Shown here: one piece after another, positions 1-9,547 of the stretch
Numbering within the stretch: the first letter of the stretch is position 1
How the letters are laid out: every line of letters begins with the position of its first letter
Source: Leptospirales bacterium
GTDB lineage: Bacteria > Spirochaetota > Leptospiria > Leptospirales > Leptonemataceae
Length of the DNA stretch: 64,000 nt
Assembly: GCA_016788865.1 (NCBI GenBank)
Contig: JAEUSB010000017.1
Span: 81,128 to 145,127, forward strand
Direction: 5' to 3'
Made by a program: the position numbers and the translations under genes
The notes under the pieces: generated by a model
Databases searched by the model: none
What the model saw: the letters and a program-made list of their open reading frames with translations, nothing else
Told to the model about the DNA's origin: nothing

Positions 1-1
1 C

Positions 2-220
2 TTCGACATCGATATGTTGCGGTGCATCTACTGCGGCTTCTGCGTGGAAGCTTGCCCAAAAGATGCAATCATGATGACCAACAAGATTCCTGTTGTGCAC
101 GATAATAGAAAGGATTTCATCTACGGAATCGACAAGCTGCTCGGTCATTATGACGAGTTTGGTCGTGAGTTGCACAAGCAACAACTGCGCGAGCGCGAGG
201 CCATTCATGAGCGGCACTGA
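2..220 (+). CDS. nuoI: NADH-quinone oxidoreductase subunit I (3' fragment)
   Basis: Only the last 72 residues are in the window; the gene begins upstream. The fragment reads straight into a ferredoxin motif, RCIYCGFCVEACPKDA, whose four cysteines fit a CxxCxxCxxxCP [4Fe-4S] site. In NuoI this would be one of the two clusters (N6a/N6b) passing electrons from the peripheral arm of complex I toward quinone. A charged C-terminal tail follows, as is usual for NuoI. The next gene, nuoJ, starts inside the end of this one, and gene order I-J-K-L-M-N is the standard nuo order. This strongly supports NuoI over a generic ferredoxin. Confidence 0.93.
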   Translation, partial: FDIDMLRCIYCGFCVEACPKDAIMMTNKIPVVHDNRKDFIYGIDKLLGHYDEFGRELHKQQLREREAIHERH

Positions 221-749
221 TATGGCGTTCCTTGTGACAGCATTCCTGCTGGTCTCCAGTTCGGTATTTGTCGTAGTAGTACGCAACCCGGTTCGCGCAA
301 CTTTCTTGTTGATCATGTCCTTTTTACCCACCACGGCCATCTACTTCTTCCTGCATGCGCCCTTCGTTGGAATTCTGCAGATTCTGGTCTACGCGGGGGC
401 GATTCTGATTTTGTTTACGTTTGTCGTAATGATGGTGAACCCTTCTCCCGGTGACGGTGATTCAGATGGAAGAAAGACCGGGCGTAGTAAGCTGATTGCC
501 TTGCTTGTTGTGCTGCTGCTAGGGGGCGTGATGCTTCCCGTATTCTTGACGACGAGTTTTGTGGGGGATCTCGATGTGCGGCGGGATTTTGGTGGCCTCA
601 AATCCATCGGCCAGATGCTTTTCGCCGATCCACGGAACAATCCGTATATCCTTTCATTTGAACTCCTTTCATTCCTGGTCCTGGCCGGGATAGTCGCAGC
701 GGTGAGCCTGGCGCGCGTTAGAAATCCCGAGAAAAAGAAACTGAATTGA
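207..749 (+). CDS. nuoJ: NADH-quinone oxidoreductase subunit J
   Basis: A 180-residue membrane subunit of complex I with about five hydrophobic segments. The segment QILVYAGAILILFTFVVMM near residues 60-80 is the conserved NuoJ core helix. I chose ATG 207 because GAGG lies about six bases upstream and it overlaps the nuoI stop by 14 bases. ATG 222 (five codons later) is a possible alternative. A longer in-frame extension to 93 would lie wholly inside nuoI and is unlikely. The C-terminal half contains a hydrophilic stretch and ends in a basic tail. Confidence 0.92.
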   Translation: MSGTDMAFLVTAFLLVSSSVFVVVVRNPVRATFLLIMSFLPTTAIYFFLHAPFVGILQILVYAGAILILFTFVVMMVNPSPGDGDSDGRKTGRSKLIALLVVLLLGGVMLPVFLTTSFVGDLDVRRDFGGLKSIGQMLFADPRNNPYILSFELLSFLVLAGIVAAVSLARVRNPEKKKLN

Positions 750-780
750 CCCATTCAGTGAAGCTTTAAAATAATTCAGA

Positions 781-1113
781 ATGGCGGTTTTCTCGCTTCA
801 ATCCTGCCTCATCCTCTCCGCCATTCTGATCTTGATTGGCTGCTACGGACTCATCATGCGGCGCAGCTTGCTCTTGATATTTCTGTCCGTAGAGATTGTC
901 TTGAATGGGGCACACATTGCCATTGTTGCTTTCAATTACTTCCGTTGGTCTGGCGTCGAGGCCGGCCATTACCTGTACATGATATCTATTGGAATTGCAG
1001 CAGTCGAGGCTGCGGTCGGTCTATCTATGATTATCGTGATCTTCAAGAACTACGGGACAATCCTCGCTGATAGTTTCACCAGTCTTCGTGCGAGCGATAA
1101 GGAAAAATCGTGA
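781..1113 (+). CDS. nuoK: NADH-quinone oxidoreductase subunit K
   Basis: A 110-residue protein with three hydrophobic helices, the normal size for NuoK. Two buried glutamates expected in the proton path are present: one in SVEIVLNGAHIA (helix 2) and one in GIAAVEAAVG (helix 3). The 31-base gap after nuoJ is short enough for one transcript. Its stop overlaps the GTG start of nuoL (GTGA), which suggests translational coupling. Confidence 0.95.
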   Translation: MAVFSLQSCLILSAILILIGCYGLIMRRSLLLIFLSVEIVLNGAHIAIVAFNYFRWSGVEAGHYLYMISIGIAAVEAAVGLSMIIVIFKNYGTILADSFTSLRASDKEKS

Positions 1114-3011
1114 ACTGGGGTTTGCTGCTTATCCCTGTACTCCCGGCTATCGGGGCCGCTCTGATTGCTCTTGGCGGGAGGCGCCTGGGTCTTCTGGGTT
1201 CGTCTCTAATTGCAATTCTTGCCACTGCCATATCGCTTGCCCTGGCCGTGATGATCGGATTTCAGGGTGTAATTGCGGGTAACGTTCAAACCGCCGGTCA
1301 CGTGGAGTCGGCAGTCTTTCAGAATTTCAGTTTTATCTCGTTTGGAAATGATTGGCAAGCGGCTGCAGGTTTTCGTATGGACCTGCTTTCGGGCATGATG
1401 ACGTTATTGGTAACGTTATTCGGCTTTTTGATCCTTTTGTTTTCCTATGATTACATGAAAGAGGACCCGGATCCTGTTCGCTACTTTGCCAGCATTTCCC
1501 TTTTCATTTCCGCGATGTTGATACTGGTCCTTTCGGAGAACCTTGTGCTTCTCTTTCTTGGCTGGGAAGGTGTTGGTCTTTGCAGTTATCTCTTGATTGG
1601 CCACTACTGGCGAGAGTCCGGTGTGCCTCTGGCCGCCTACCGAGCTTTCTTTGTGAATCGAGTTGGAGATCTCTTCTTCATTCTGGGTGTCTTCTTTCTC
1701 CTTCGCACCCTCGGGACTGTTTCGTTTGCAGAGATGGCGGAGAAGTTTTCAACAATGTCGGGGGCAATGCTACCGGAAACAAAGTCTGATTTGACGTTGG
1801 CGTCCTTCTTCTTGCTCGGTGGGGCATTTGGAAAATCCGCCCAGGTGCCTTTGCATGTGTGGTTGCCCGATGCCATGGCCGGTCCCACTCCCGTGAGCGC
1901 ACTGATTCATGCTGCTACAATGGTCACGGCTGGCGTATTCCTGGTTGCTCGACTTGACTGGCTGTACACGGCCATTCCGGCTGCCCGCGGTTTGCTTTTA
2001 TGCGCGGGTCTTCTTACCCTTATAGTCGGTGCAGTCCTGGCCTGCTTTCAAAACGATATCAAGAAAGTTCTTGCGTACTCGACGCTCTCACATCTGGGTC
2101 TGATGTTTACAGCATTGGCGGCTGGAGCTTCCTCGGCTGCGCTGTTTCATCTGTTTGGTCACGCTTCGTTCAAAGCGATTTCATTCCTGGCAGCCGGAAG
2201 TATCATTCTCGCTTCGCATCATGAGCAGGATCTAAGAAACCTTCGTGGAAGCCTCAAGCATTTGCCAGTGACCAGAATTGCACTCTGGATCGGGGCTATC
2301 GGTGGTGCGGGTCTCCTTCCGTATGCCTCGGCCGGTTTCTTTTCTAAGGAGGCTGTGCTTCATTCGGTTTCGCACGGTTCATTCATGCTCGGCAGTGTCG
2401 CCATTTCAGGTTCAATAATCCATTGGATTGTCTTTGCAGTGGAGTTAGTCGGTGTGGTGTACCTATTTCGCATGCTGGCCCTGCTTGAGACCGGTAAGTC
2501 AGAGCATTCGTATCATGAAAAAGGCATTTTGCTCCGATTGGTTTTGATTTTCCTTTGTCTTGTAGCCATTGCTTTTGGGGTCTTCTCAGCACCTGGAGTG
2601 CCTGGGGTTCAAGGGTTACTTTTCGCAAAGGTTTCACATCTCGAATTGACTGAGGTGTTGATCGCATCCGGGAGCGCTCTCATTGTGGCGATCGCTGTCT
2701 TTGTGCTGTATGGAAAGGATTCAGTGGAGCAGGCAACGGAGCGCGCCGCGGCCGCTGGACCCCTTGCAAAGCTGTTCTATTTCGATGCAATCTACAATGC
2801 GCTTCTGTTGAAGCCCCTAAATTTCATCGGGATGAAAACGAGCGCGTGGTTAGAGAATCCAGTTTTCGCAGGAATCATACGCACAGGTGGTCGCTTTGGA
2901 GACCGCCTTGGTGCGCGCTTTTCGAGAATACAGACGGGTCTAATCAACGATTATGCAATAGGCATCCTGGTCTCGGGTGCAATTTTGATTTTGTTCGCAC
3001 TGATGGCATGA
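1110..3011 (+). CDS. nuoL: NADH-quinone oxidoreductase subunit L
   Basis: A 633-residue antiporter-like proton-pumping subunit of complex I, normal in length. Family landmarks are visible: LGWEGVGLCSYLLIG with the helix-5 glutamate, GKSAQVPLHVWLPDAMAGPT with the helix-7 lysine, and the following HAATMVTAGVFLVAR. The distal channel has FFSKEAVL, a Lys-Glu pair where many homologues have Lys-Asp. The C-terminal 100 residues include the amphipathic region expected for the lateral helix and a last membrane segment. GTG start overlaps the nuoK stop by four bases. Confidence 0.96.
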   Translation: MNWGLLLIPVLPAIGAALIALGGRRLGLLGSSLIAILATAISLALAVMIGFQGVIAGNVQTAGHVESAVFQNFSFISFGNDWQAAAGFRMDLLSGMMTLLVTLFGFLILLFSYDYMKEDPDPVRYFASISLFISAMLILVLSENLVLLFLGWEGVGLCSYLLIGHYWRESGVPLAAYRAFFVNRVGDLFFILGVFFLLRTLGTVSFAEMAEKFSTMSGAMLPETKSDLTLASFFLLGGAFGKSAQVPLHVWLPDAMAGPTPVSALIHAATMVTAGVFLVARLDWLYTAIPAARGLLLCAGLLTLIVGAVLACFQNDIKKVLAYSTLSHLGLMFTALAAGASSAALFHLFGHASFKAISFLAAGSIILASHHEQDLRNLRGSLKHLPVTRIALWIGAIGGAGLLPYASAGFFSKEAVLHSVSHGSFMLGSVAISGSIIHWIVFAVELVGVVYLFRMLALLETGKSEHSYHEKGILLRLVLIFLCLVAIAFGVFSAPGVPGVQGLLFAKVSHLELTEVLIASGSALIVAIAVFVLYGKDSVEQATERAAAAGPLAKLFYFDAIYNALLLKPLNFIGMKTSAWLENPVFAGIIRTGGRFGDRLGARFSRIQTGLINDYAIGILVSGAILILFALMA

Positions 3012-3012
3012 C

Positions 3013-4494
3013 ATGGAACTAGTTTTTATCCTCGCCTATCCGATTCTCGCTGCGGTGCTTGTGGCGATACGCCCCAATCCCAGGTTGTTCGCAGCTTCAC
3101 TTATTGTGTTTGGCCTTGGAGTCACTGCTTCCGCTTTGCATGCACTTGTGGGTGCAGTGGGGTCTGCCGCAGGACTCCCCGGATCGTCGGAAGTCTCAAC
3201 GCGCCTTTCCGGCCATTTGAATCTTCCTGCGCTTTCTGTTTGGGGAGATTTTGCCGTTGCCCCCGCATTCTATCTGACGGCGCTGAACGCGCCCATGATC
3301 CTGCTTCTTGGCCTGGCGATTTTGTTTGTTTCCCTGCTCCTGCATTCACACCATTCCAATCAACCTGGCTACATGGTATCCGCCTGGGTTTTTATCCTCG
3401 GGCTTTCTGGAACCTTTGTTTCGGATTCGCTGGTTCTGTTCTATGTATTCTTCGAACTCTCATTGATAGGAATATATTTCTGGATCGGGCTATTTGGTCA
3501 GAGTGATGCCAATGGGAAGAAACCAGCACTGACTCGATTTTTTCTTTTTACTCTGGTAGGAAGTCTTGCAATGCTCATCTCGATTGCAGCTCTTTCTTCG
3601 GGTGGTAAAGACGTTCGCTGGAGCGATCTGGCCGGGGTAATTGGGCAGTTCTCAGCAACTGCACGCTCCTGGATATTCCTTGGATTCTTACTGGCTTTCG
3701 CGATCAAGCTACCGTTATTCGGCCTTCATGGATGGCTCCGGGATACTTACAGTATTGCTCCACCGGTTGCACGGGCTCTGTTATCCGGCGTAATGTCCAA
3801 GCTCGGGGCGTTTGGTCTCTTGCTCCTGGCCGTGAATTTTGGATCAGAGTTCAGATCGCATGCCAACTTCCTGACCTTCCTTTTTACCGCCGGCGTTTTG
3901 TATGGGGCGCTTGTTAGCCTGGCACAGAAACGATTTCTGGACGTTATCATCTTCGCTTCGCTGTCACATTTGAACTTGATTGGTCTGGGTTTGGCGACAA
4001 CCGTAGGGCAGGGTAGTGATTCAAGCGTTGTGGCTGCTTGCAGTTTGCAGATGCTCAACCATGGGCTGATCATGGCTGCAATTCTGGTCTTTGATGCTCG
4101 TTTGAAAAGTCCGGATGAGTCACGGACTGGCCTTCGCGAAAAATCGCGTCTGTTAGCCGCATTTCTGTTGGTGTCGTTGTTTGCCGCGGTGAGCCTGCCC
4201 GGATTGAGCAGTTTTCCGGCAGAACTAATCATTCTCTACTCAACTTTCCGCTGGTCTTTTGTTGCCGTGTTTGTTGCGGCTCTGGGCCTTTTGATTTCTG
4301 CTGGCGCGGTCATTCGCAGCTACCACAGAATTTTTCTAGGTCAGCATTCCGGTTACACGGAGGCAACAGCGGAACTCACGCCGCTCGAGACTCTGCCCCC
4401 CCTGGTTTTTGCATTGGTCTGGATTGTCCTTGGACTTGCTCCACAACTAATTCTTAGTCCCATAGTACGTGCACTTGGTCAGGTGAGTCCATGA
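3013..4494 (+). CDS. nuoM: NADH-quinone oxidoreductase subunit M
   Basis: A 493-residue antiporter-like subunit, one base downstream of nuoL. The key charged residues appear to be kept: Glu in VFFELSLIGIYFWIG, Lys in AIKLPLFGLHGWLRD, Lys in GVMSKLGAFG, and Glu in LSSFPAELIILYS. The segment after HGWLRD is more divergent (TYSIAPPVARALL instead of the usual DAHVEAPT-like sequence), so this is an atypical NuoM. Order between nuoL and nuoN supports the assignment. Its stop overlaps the nuoN start (ATGA). Confidence 0.92.
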   Translation: MELVFILAYPILAAVLVAIRPNPRLFAASLIVFGLGVTASALHALVGAVGSAAGLPGSSEVSTRLSGHLNLPALSVWGDFAVAPAFYLTALNAPMILLLGLAILFVSLLLHSHHSNQPGYMVSAWVFILGLSGTFVSDSLVLFYVFFELSLIGIYFWIGLFGQSDANGKKPALTRFFLFTLVGSLAMLISIAALSSGGKDVRWSDLAGVIGQFSATARSWIFLGFLLAFAIKLPLFGLHGWLRDTYSIAPPVARALLSGVMSKLGAFGLLLLAVNFGSEFRSHANFLTFLFTAGVLYGALVSLAQKRFLDVIIFASLSHLNLIGLGLATTVGQGSDSSVVAACSLQMLNHGLIMAAILVFDARLKSPDESRTGLREKSRLLAAFLLVSLFAAVSLPGLSSFPAELIILYSTFRWSFVAVFVAALGLLISAGAVIRSYHRIFLGQHSGYTEATAELTPLETLPPLVFALVWIVLGLAPQLILSPIVRALGQVSP

Positions 4495-5909
4495 ACGAGT
4501 ATTTGATTTCGCAGCTACCCCTGATTACCGCCATTTTCGCGGTACTGATTGTGGCTCCCTCCAATGCTTCGTGGCGGAACGTCGTCACTCTTGTTCTCTC
4601 TGTTGCGGGCGTGATTGGGACTCTGGTGCTCGTATTCTTTCTTCCGGCTGGAGGTAAGTTTTTTGGTGGGGCCATTGCGATTACCGTGGCTGGAAAGGTT
4701 CTTGCAGTTGCGACCTTGTTCCTGGTTGCTCTTGCACTAATCCTCACTGAGGGATACCTTTCCAAGATTCATGTGCCAATTCCGGAATGGCGCCTGACGG
4801 TATTGTTTATTGCTCAGGGTGGCGTGACCCTGTGTCTTGCAGACGATCTGGCTACGCTGTTCGTTGCTTTTGAGCTGTTATCAATTCCATCCTACGCGCT
4901 CGTAGGGTTTTCGCGCGGTGACGGCCGTTCTAACGAGGCGGGAATCAAGTATCTTGTGCTTGGTATCCTGGGCAGCGCCTTCTTGCTTCTAGGGATCGCT
5001 TTTCTTTACGGGGCTTCCGGGCAAATCGCACTCTCCGGTATCCGAGAGGATCTGGCCGCAGGTCTCGTGGCCTCCGTGAGAGACTCAGGCATCCGCGCGG
5101 AAATGGACTTTTATCGGATTGCCCTTGGCGCTATTCTTATAGCATTCTTCTTTAAAACGGCCGTTGCACCATTTCATGCGTGGCTACTCGACGTGTACGA
5201 AGGAGCCAGCTATGCTGCAATAAGTGTAGTAGGCGTGGTTGCCAAAGTTGCAGTCTTTGCGGCACTGTATCGGGTTCTTCACACCGCTTTTGAGCCCTTA
5301 CGAGACACCTGGTCTTCCTTGCTGGCCATTGCCGCAGTAGTGTCCTTTGTCATGGGCGGCCTGCAGGGCGTAAGGCAAACCGGTATCAAGCGCATCCTGG
5401 CCTGCTCATCGGTACTCAACGCCGGATTCATTCTCCTGGCTATGACCGGTGAGTCAGCGCAATTTACATTCTATCTCATTGCTTACTCTCTTGCAACGTT
5501 AGGCGCTATTGCGCTGCTGATTAATTTTGGAACCAGATCGGCTGATGTGGATTCTGTCGATGATCTGGGCGGGCTTGGGCAGTCGCATCCTGTGGCTGCG
5601 CTGAGTCTTACAGTTTTGCTGATGAGTTCTGCCGGTGTCCCTCTAACCGCCGGCTTCGTGGGCAAGTTCGGTGTTTTGTATTCGGTCTTTCAAATTCCCG
5701 AGAGTCTGGCCCTGGTAGCCGCCATCATAGGGGTGTTTGCCTCTGTCCCCGCGTTCTATTTCTATTTCCGGCTAGTTAGAGCCATGTGGTTTGAAACTGG
5801 CACAACGATTGTCCGCGAGCCACGGTTAAACTACAAAGTTGTAGGTCTGTTCCTGGCTATTCTGCTTGTTGCCACAGGAATTGTTCCGAGTTTGCTTACC
5901 TGGCAATAG
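4491..5909 (+). CDS. nuoN: NADH-quinone oxidoreductase subunit N
   Basis: A 472-residue antiporter-like subunit that closes the nuo operon. Visible landmarks are FFFKTAVAPFHAWLLDVYEG (channel lysine plus the conserved HxWxxDVYEG), GVVAKVAVFA, and GVPLTAGFVGKFGVLY with the terminal lysine. Start ATG overlaps the nuoM stop by four bases. About 80 bases separate it from sufB, with no convincing U-tailed terminator, so some read-through into the suf genes is possible. Confidence 0.95.
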   Translation: MNEYLISQLPLITAIFAVLIVAPSNASWRNVVTLVLSVAGVIGTLVLVFFLPAGGKFFGGAIAITVAGKVLAVATLFLVALALILTEGYLSKIHVPIPEWRLTVLFIAQGGVTLCLADDLATLFVAFELLSIPSYALVGFSRGDGRSNEAGIKYLVLGILGSAFLLLGIAFLYGASGQIALSGIREDLAAGLVASVRDSGIRAEMDFYRIALGAILIAFFFKTAVAPFHAWLLDVYEGASYAAISVVGVVAKVAVFAALYRVLHTAFEPLRDTWSSLLAIAAVVSFVMGGLQGVRQTGIKRILACSSVLNAGFILLAMTGESAQFTFYLIAYSLATLGAIALLINFGTRSADVDSVDDLGGLGQSHPVAALSLTVLLMSSAGVPLTAGFVGKFGVLYSVFQIPESLALVAAIIGVFASVPAFYFYFRLVRAMWFETGTTIVREPRLNYKVVGLFLAILLVATGIVPSLLTWQ

Positions 5910-5990
5910 GCCTCAAAGCTTCCTACCTGCCAGGCTACCACTAAAAAAAGACTTTGTTTCGGGCCTTTCTCCCGATTTACTGTCCATACG

Positions 5991-7397
5991 ATGGGAACAG
6001 AAGCGACTTACTATGAACCCGATCAATTTCCCCCGGGAATTACCCGCAGGGTCGTGGAATCCATCTCCCATATCAAGAACGAGCCGGGTTGGGTAACAGA
6101 ATTCAGACTGAAAGCCCTTGAAGTGTATGAAAGCAAACCTATGCCCACCTGGGGCTTCATTCCGCAGTTCAAAATCGACATAGACTCTTACGTACATTAT
6201 GTCGGATCGCGCCAGAAAAAGAAAAAATCTTGGGATGAAGTAGATCCTGAAGTATTACGTAGCTTTGAGCGCCTGGGAATTCCGGAACACGAAAGAAGAT
6301 ACCTGGCTGGTCTTGAGGCTATGAACGATTCAGAAACCGTCTATGCCAATGTTAAGAAAGAATTGGCGGATCTCGGGATTCTCTTCTGTGACATCGACAC
6401 CGCAATTCGCGAGTACCCGGACATTGTTAAGAAATATTTAGGATCTGTTGTGACGGCAGAGGACAACAAGTTCTCTGCCTTGAATAGCGCCGTGTTTAGC
6501 GGCGGGTCGTTTGCTTATTGTCCGCGCGGAGTCAAAACCCCCATGCCATTGCAAGCCTACTTCAAGGTTACTGCGGCATCGTCTGGCCAATATGAAAGGA
6601 CACTTCTGATAGCCGACGAAGATTCGGAGATTGTCTATTCTGAAGGTTGCAGTTCCGTTCAGGACTCAGGAACTAACTTTCACACGGCAGTTGTAGAGCT
6701 TGTGGCTCACGATCGCGCCAGGATTCACTATACAACAATCCAGAACTGGAAAAAGAACATGTACAATTGGACCGTGAAACGTGGCCTGTGTCACGAAGCG
6801 GCCCACATTACCTGGACAGACGTGAATATTGGTGCTCAGACCATCAAGTACCCCGGGATTATCCTCAAGGGCGACCGTTCAACAGGCGACGTGCTGTCGC
6901 TGGCGTTCGCGGGCGGTGGACAGATCCAGGATACGGGCGCGCGAATCATTCACGTAGGCAAGGATACTCGCTCCAACGTTCTGGCGAAGGGAATTTCTCT
7001 GGATGGAGGAATCAATTCTTATCGCGGGCTGGTCAAATTTGACAAAGGGGCCACCGGGGCAGTGAGCCACGTCAAGTGCGATGGTCTCATGATGGACAAC
7101 CGTTCTGAATCCCACGCATATCCGTACAATGATGTCAGTGGCGAGCATGGGCAACTGAATTATGAAGCGACAGTTTCACGCATCAATGATGATCAATTGT
7201 TCTATCTTCAGAGCCGTGGACTCTCCGAGGACGAGGCCAAGCTCTTGATTGTAAGTGGATTCTGTGAGGGCGTCGTCAGGGATCTCAATATCGAGTATTC
7301 GGTTGAAATGACGCGATTGATCCGCATGATTCTAGAAGATGGTCGGGCTATTTCTGCTCCGGAAGAAACCAGGCCCGTCACAATGAATCCGTCTTAG
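5991..7397 (+). CDS. sufB: Fe-S cluster assembly scaffold SufB
   Basis: A 468-residue SufB, normal length, with no intein. The N-terminal quarter ([20 protein letters not shown]) and the C-terminal beta-helix ending in [20 protein letters not shown] are typical of the SufB/SufD family. The core has the conserved GCSSV and the cysteine of [10 protein letters not shown] that probably lies at the SufBD assembly site. SufB works with SufC and SufD in the cytoplasm to build and transfer [4Fe-4S] clusters; the adjacent complex I operon is a heavy client. First gene of a five-gene suf operon. Confidence 0.97.
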   Translation: MGTEATYYEPDQFPPGITRRVVESISHIKNEPGWVTEFRLKALEVYESKPMPTWGFIPQFKIDIDSYVHYVGSRQKKKKSWDEVDPEVLRSFERLGIPEHERRYLAGLEAMNDSETVYANVKKELADLGILFCDIDTAIREYPDIVKKYLGSVVTAEDNKFSALNSAVFSGGSFAYCPRGVKTPMPLQAYFKVTAASSGQYERTLLIADEDSEIVYSEGCSSVQDSGTNFHTAVVELVAHDRARIHYTTIQNWKKNMYNWTVKRGLCHEAAHITWTDVNIGAQTIKYPGIILKGDRSTGDVLSLAFAGGGQIQDTGARIIHVGKDTRSNVLAKGISLDGGINSYRGLVKFDKGATGAVSHVKCDGLMMDNRSESHAYPYNDVSGEHGQLNYEATVSRINDDQLFYLQSRGLSEDEAKLLIVSGFCEGVVRDLNIEYSVEMTRLIRMILEDGRAISAPEETRPVTMNPS

Positions 7398-7406
7398 AGG
7401 TTATTA

Positions 7407-8150
7407 ATGGCTCTGCTAGAAATTCGCAATCTCCACGTCAGTGTGGAGGACAAAGAAATCTTGAAGGGTGTGAATCTCATCCTACCCGCCGGTGAGATTC
7501 ATGCTATCATGGGACCAAACGGTTCCGGAAAAAGCACGTTATCCTACACCCTTATGGGCCACCCACGTTATCGCGTAACGTCTGGAGATATTCTGCTAAA
7601 CGGGGAATCGATCGTAAACGACAGGCCGGATGAGCGTGCACGGAAGGGTGTTTTCCTTTGTTTTCAGTATCCTACATCCATACCTGGAGTCACATTGCCA
7701 AACTATCTGCGGACTGTCCTAAAGAATGTCCGCGGCCAGGAAGTGGTAATCAAGGAATTCAGAAAAGAGCTTAAAGACACCATGAGCAAGCTCGCTATGA
7801 ATGAAGAGTTCCTTAAGCGCTACGTGAATGATGGCTTTTCCGGTGGCGAGAAGAAAAGAAATGAGATACTTCAGATGGCTCTAATGAAGCCACGCCTTTC
7901 AATTCTCGACGAAGTGGATTCGGGCCTGGACATTGATGCTCTCAGAATCATTGCTGAGAATTTGCAGGATATGCGTGCTTCAGATCGTTCCATGCTACTT
8001 ATTACGCACTACCAGAGAATCTTGAACTATCTGACGCTTGATCGGGTGCACGTATTTGCCCAGGGTAGAATTCTAGTTTCCGGTGGACGTGAGCTCGCTG
8101 AGAAGCTCGAGAAAGAGGGGTATGAAGGCGTACTCGGCGCCAAAACCTGA
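7407..8150 (+). CDS. sufC: SUF system ATPase SufC
   Basis: A 247-residue ABC-type ATPase without membrane segments. Walker [10 protein letters not shown] is at residues 36-44, the ABC signature in [12 protein letters not shown] at about 142-153, and Walker [13 protein letters not shown] at about 164-175. The SufC-specific EVDSGLD sequence separates it from transport ATPases. It drives conformational changes in the SufBC2D complex. Starts nine bases after the sufB stop, and its end is overlapped by the likely sufD start. Confidence 0.97.
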   Translation: MALLEIRNLHVSVEDKEILKGVNLILPAGEIHAIMGPNGSGKSTLSYTLMGHPRYRVTSGDILLNGESIVNDRPDERARKGVFLCFQYPTSIPGVTLPNYLRTVLKNVRGQEVVIKEFRKELKDTMSKLAMNEEFLKRYVNDGFSGGEKKRNEILQMALMKPRLSILDEVDSGLDIDALRIIAENLQDMRASDRSMLLITHYQRILNYLTLDRVHVFAQGRILVSGGRELAEKLEKEGYEGVLGAKT

Positions 8151-9252
8151 GATGACCCTGGCACCAACCGAACCAATCCAACTACAGACGCTTTCGTTGC
8201 CGTCCAGAGATAGTGAATCCTGGAGAAAAGTAGCGTTGGCTGGACTTGATGTGGCCCGTTATGCGGCGACCCAATCGAGTTCAATCAAAATTCTGGAGAA
8301 CTCGGAAGCAGAAATTGAAGAATTTCAAGGCCCGTTACCTTCGAATCAAGCAAAAATCATAACAACAACCCCGGAGGATTTGTTTGAATCGCTCTGTGCC
8401 ACAAGTTCCGGGCGCTCCCTGCATATTTCCACTAAGAAGAAATGCATGGTCCGGATTCGTCACACCCGTGGCGAAGGATCGCTGATTCACAATGTTCTGG
8501 CGGAGGCTTCGGAAGGTGCTGAGCTTACGCTCATTGAAGAGTTTGACGGGGCGGAGTCGAGCGACCTCACGTTCTGGAATAGTCTGACTACCCTGATCTG
8601 CCGACCTGGCTCCATTGTTCGGTATCTGTCTATCAGGCGATATGTTGGGAACGAATGGAATTTCCATCGCCTCCGGACCAACCAGTATCGGGATTCAAAC
8701 GTTCATGCGTCGCTTGTTCACAATGGCGGTCATATTGGAAAGACATTTGTACATGCCTCCATCCTGGCGCCGGGTGCAAGTTTCAGGGGCGTTGGAATTA
8801 CAACGCTCGCCGGACGCGAGTTCCTGGATGTTGAAATGGTGGCCGAACACCGCGCGAGCGATACAACGAGTTCACTGCATTACAAGACGGTCTTAAAGAA
8901 TCGCGCGCACAGCGTATTCAATGGAAACCTTGCTATCCCGCCTGGAACGGCTCGTGTACAGTCACATCAGATCAACAACAACATACTTCTGGACAAATCG
9001 GCCAGGGCAGAATCGCAACCCAGACTAGTGATTCAGGCGGACGATGTTTCAGCAGAACACGGTGCGACCGTGGGTGAGATTGACCCGGACGCTCTCTTTA
9101 TGCTAATGTCGCGCGGCATTCCGGAGGCAGAATCCCGTCAGTTGCTTATGACGGGATTTCTAACTCAAATTGCAGAAGAGTTGCCGCTTTCAGAGGAAGA
9201 GAAAGGCCAGATTATTGGAGATTCCCTCCGGAGGCTATATGAGCTTCCATAA
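8122..9252 (+). CDS. sufD: Fe-S cluster assembly protein SufD
   Basis: About 376 residues, related to SufB over the C-terminal beta-helix ([27 protein letters not shown]). The N-terminus is less conserved, as usual for SufD, and contains [11 protein letters not shown] placed the start at ATG 8122, which is preceded by the purine-rich GAAAGAGGGG but would overlap sufC by 29 bases. ATG 8152, just after the sufC stop (TGAGATG), is an equally reasonable alternative without a clear ribosome site. Partner of SufB in the SufBC2D scaffold. Confidence 0.93.
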   Translation: MKAYSAPKPEMTLAPTEPIQLQTLSLPSRDSESWRKVALAGLDVARYAATQSSSIKILENSEAEIEEFQGPLPSNQAKIITTTPEDLFESLCATSSGRSLHISTKKKCMVRIRHTRGEGSLIHNVLAEASEGAELTLIEEFDGAESSDLTFWNSLTTLICRPGSIVRYLSIRRYVGNEWNFHRLRTNQYRDSNVHASLVHNGGHIGKTFVHASILAPGASFRGVGITTLAGREFLDVEMVAEHRASDTTSSLHYKTVLKNRAHSVFNGNLAIPPGTARVQSHQINNNILLDKSARAESQPRLVIQADDVSAEHGATVGEIDPDALFMLMSRGIPEAESRQLLMTGFLTQIAEELPLSEEEKGQIIGDSLRRLYELP

Positions 9253-9547
9253 GGTTGCGCTCGTCGCAGATGTGAAAGAGAACGAAATTCTGGCCGTTGC
9301 CACGCGGATTGGCTCCATTGCACTAACGCGAATCGGGAGTGAGATTCTCGCATTTCAGAACGCTTGTTCGCACGACGACAATCCGCTCGACGATGGAATT
9401 CTCGATGGCAATCAGGTTGTTTGCCCCCGGCATGGTGCGCGTTTTGACATTCGTACCGGTGCGGTTCTCAAAATGCCGGCGACGGCAGACATCGAAGTCT
9501 ACCCGGTGAAAATTTCCGGAGATGACGTAATGGTGGATTTTGGCTGA
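9239..9547 (+). CDS. Rieske-type [2Fe-2S] ferredoxin in suf operon
   Basis: A 102-residue soluble Rieske protein. The cluster ligands are visible as CSH (about residues 44-46) and CPRH (about 62-65), followed by GARFDIRTGAVLKMPA, which is typical of dioxygenase-type (NirD/BphF-like) Rieske ferredoxins. Start ATG 9239 is chosen because GGAGG lies 4-5 bases upstream; it overlaps the sufD end by 14 bases. It is coupled to sufS by a one-base overlap (TGATG). Similar Rieske genes occur in suf clusters of other bacteria; an electron-supply role is inferred, not shown. No sufE, sufU or sufT gene is present nearby. Confidence 0.88.
   Translation: MSFHKVALVADVKENEILAVATRIGSIALTRIGSEILAFQNACSHDDNPLDDGILDGNQVVCPRHGARFDIRTGAVLKMPATADIEVYPVKISGDDVMVDFG

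Noticed and set aside
5899..5934. CCTGGCA..TGCCAGG inverted repeat spanning the nuoN stop, as a possible terminator
   Set aside because: The stem is seven pairs with a 22-base loop and there is no U-run afterward, so termination is not supported.
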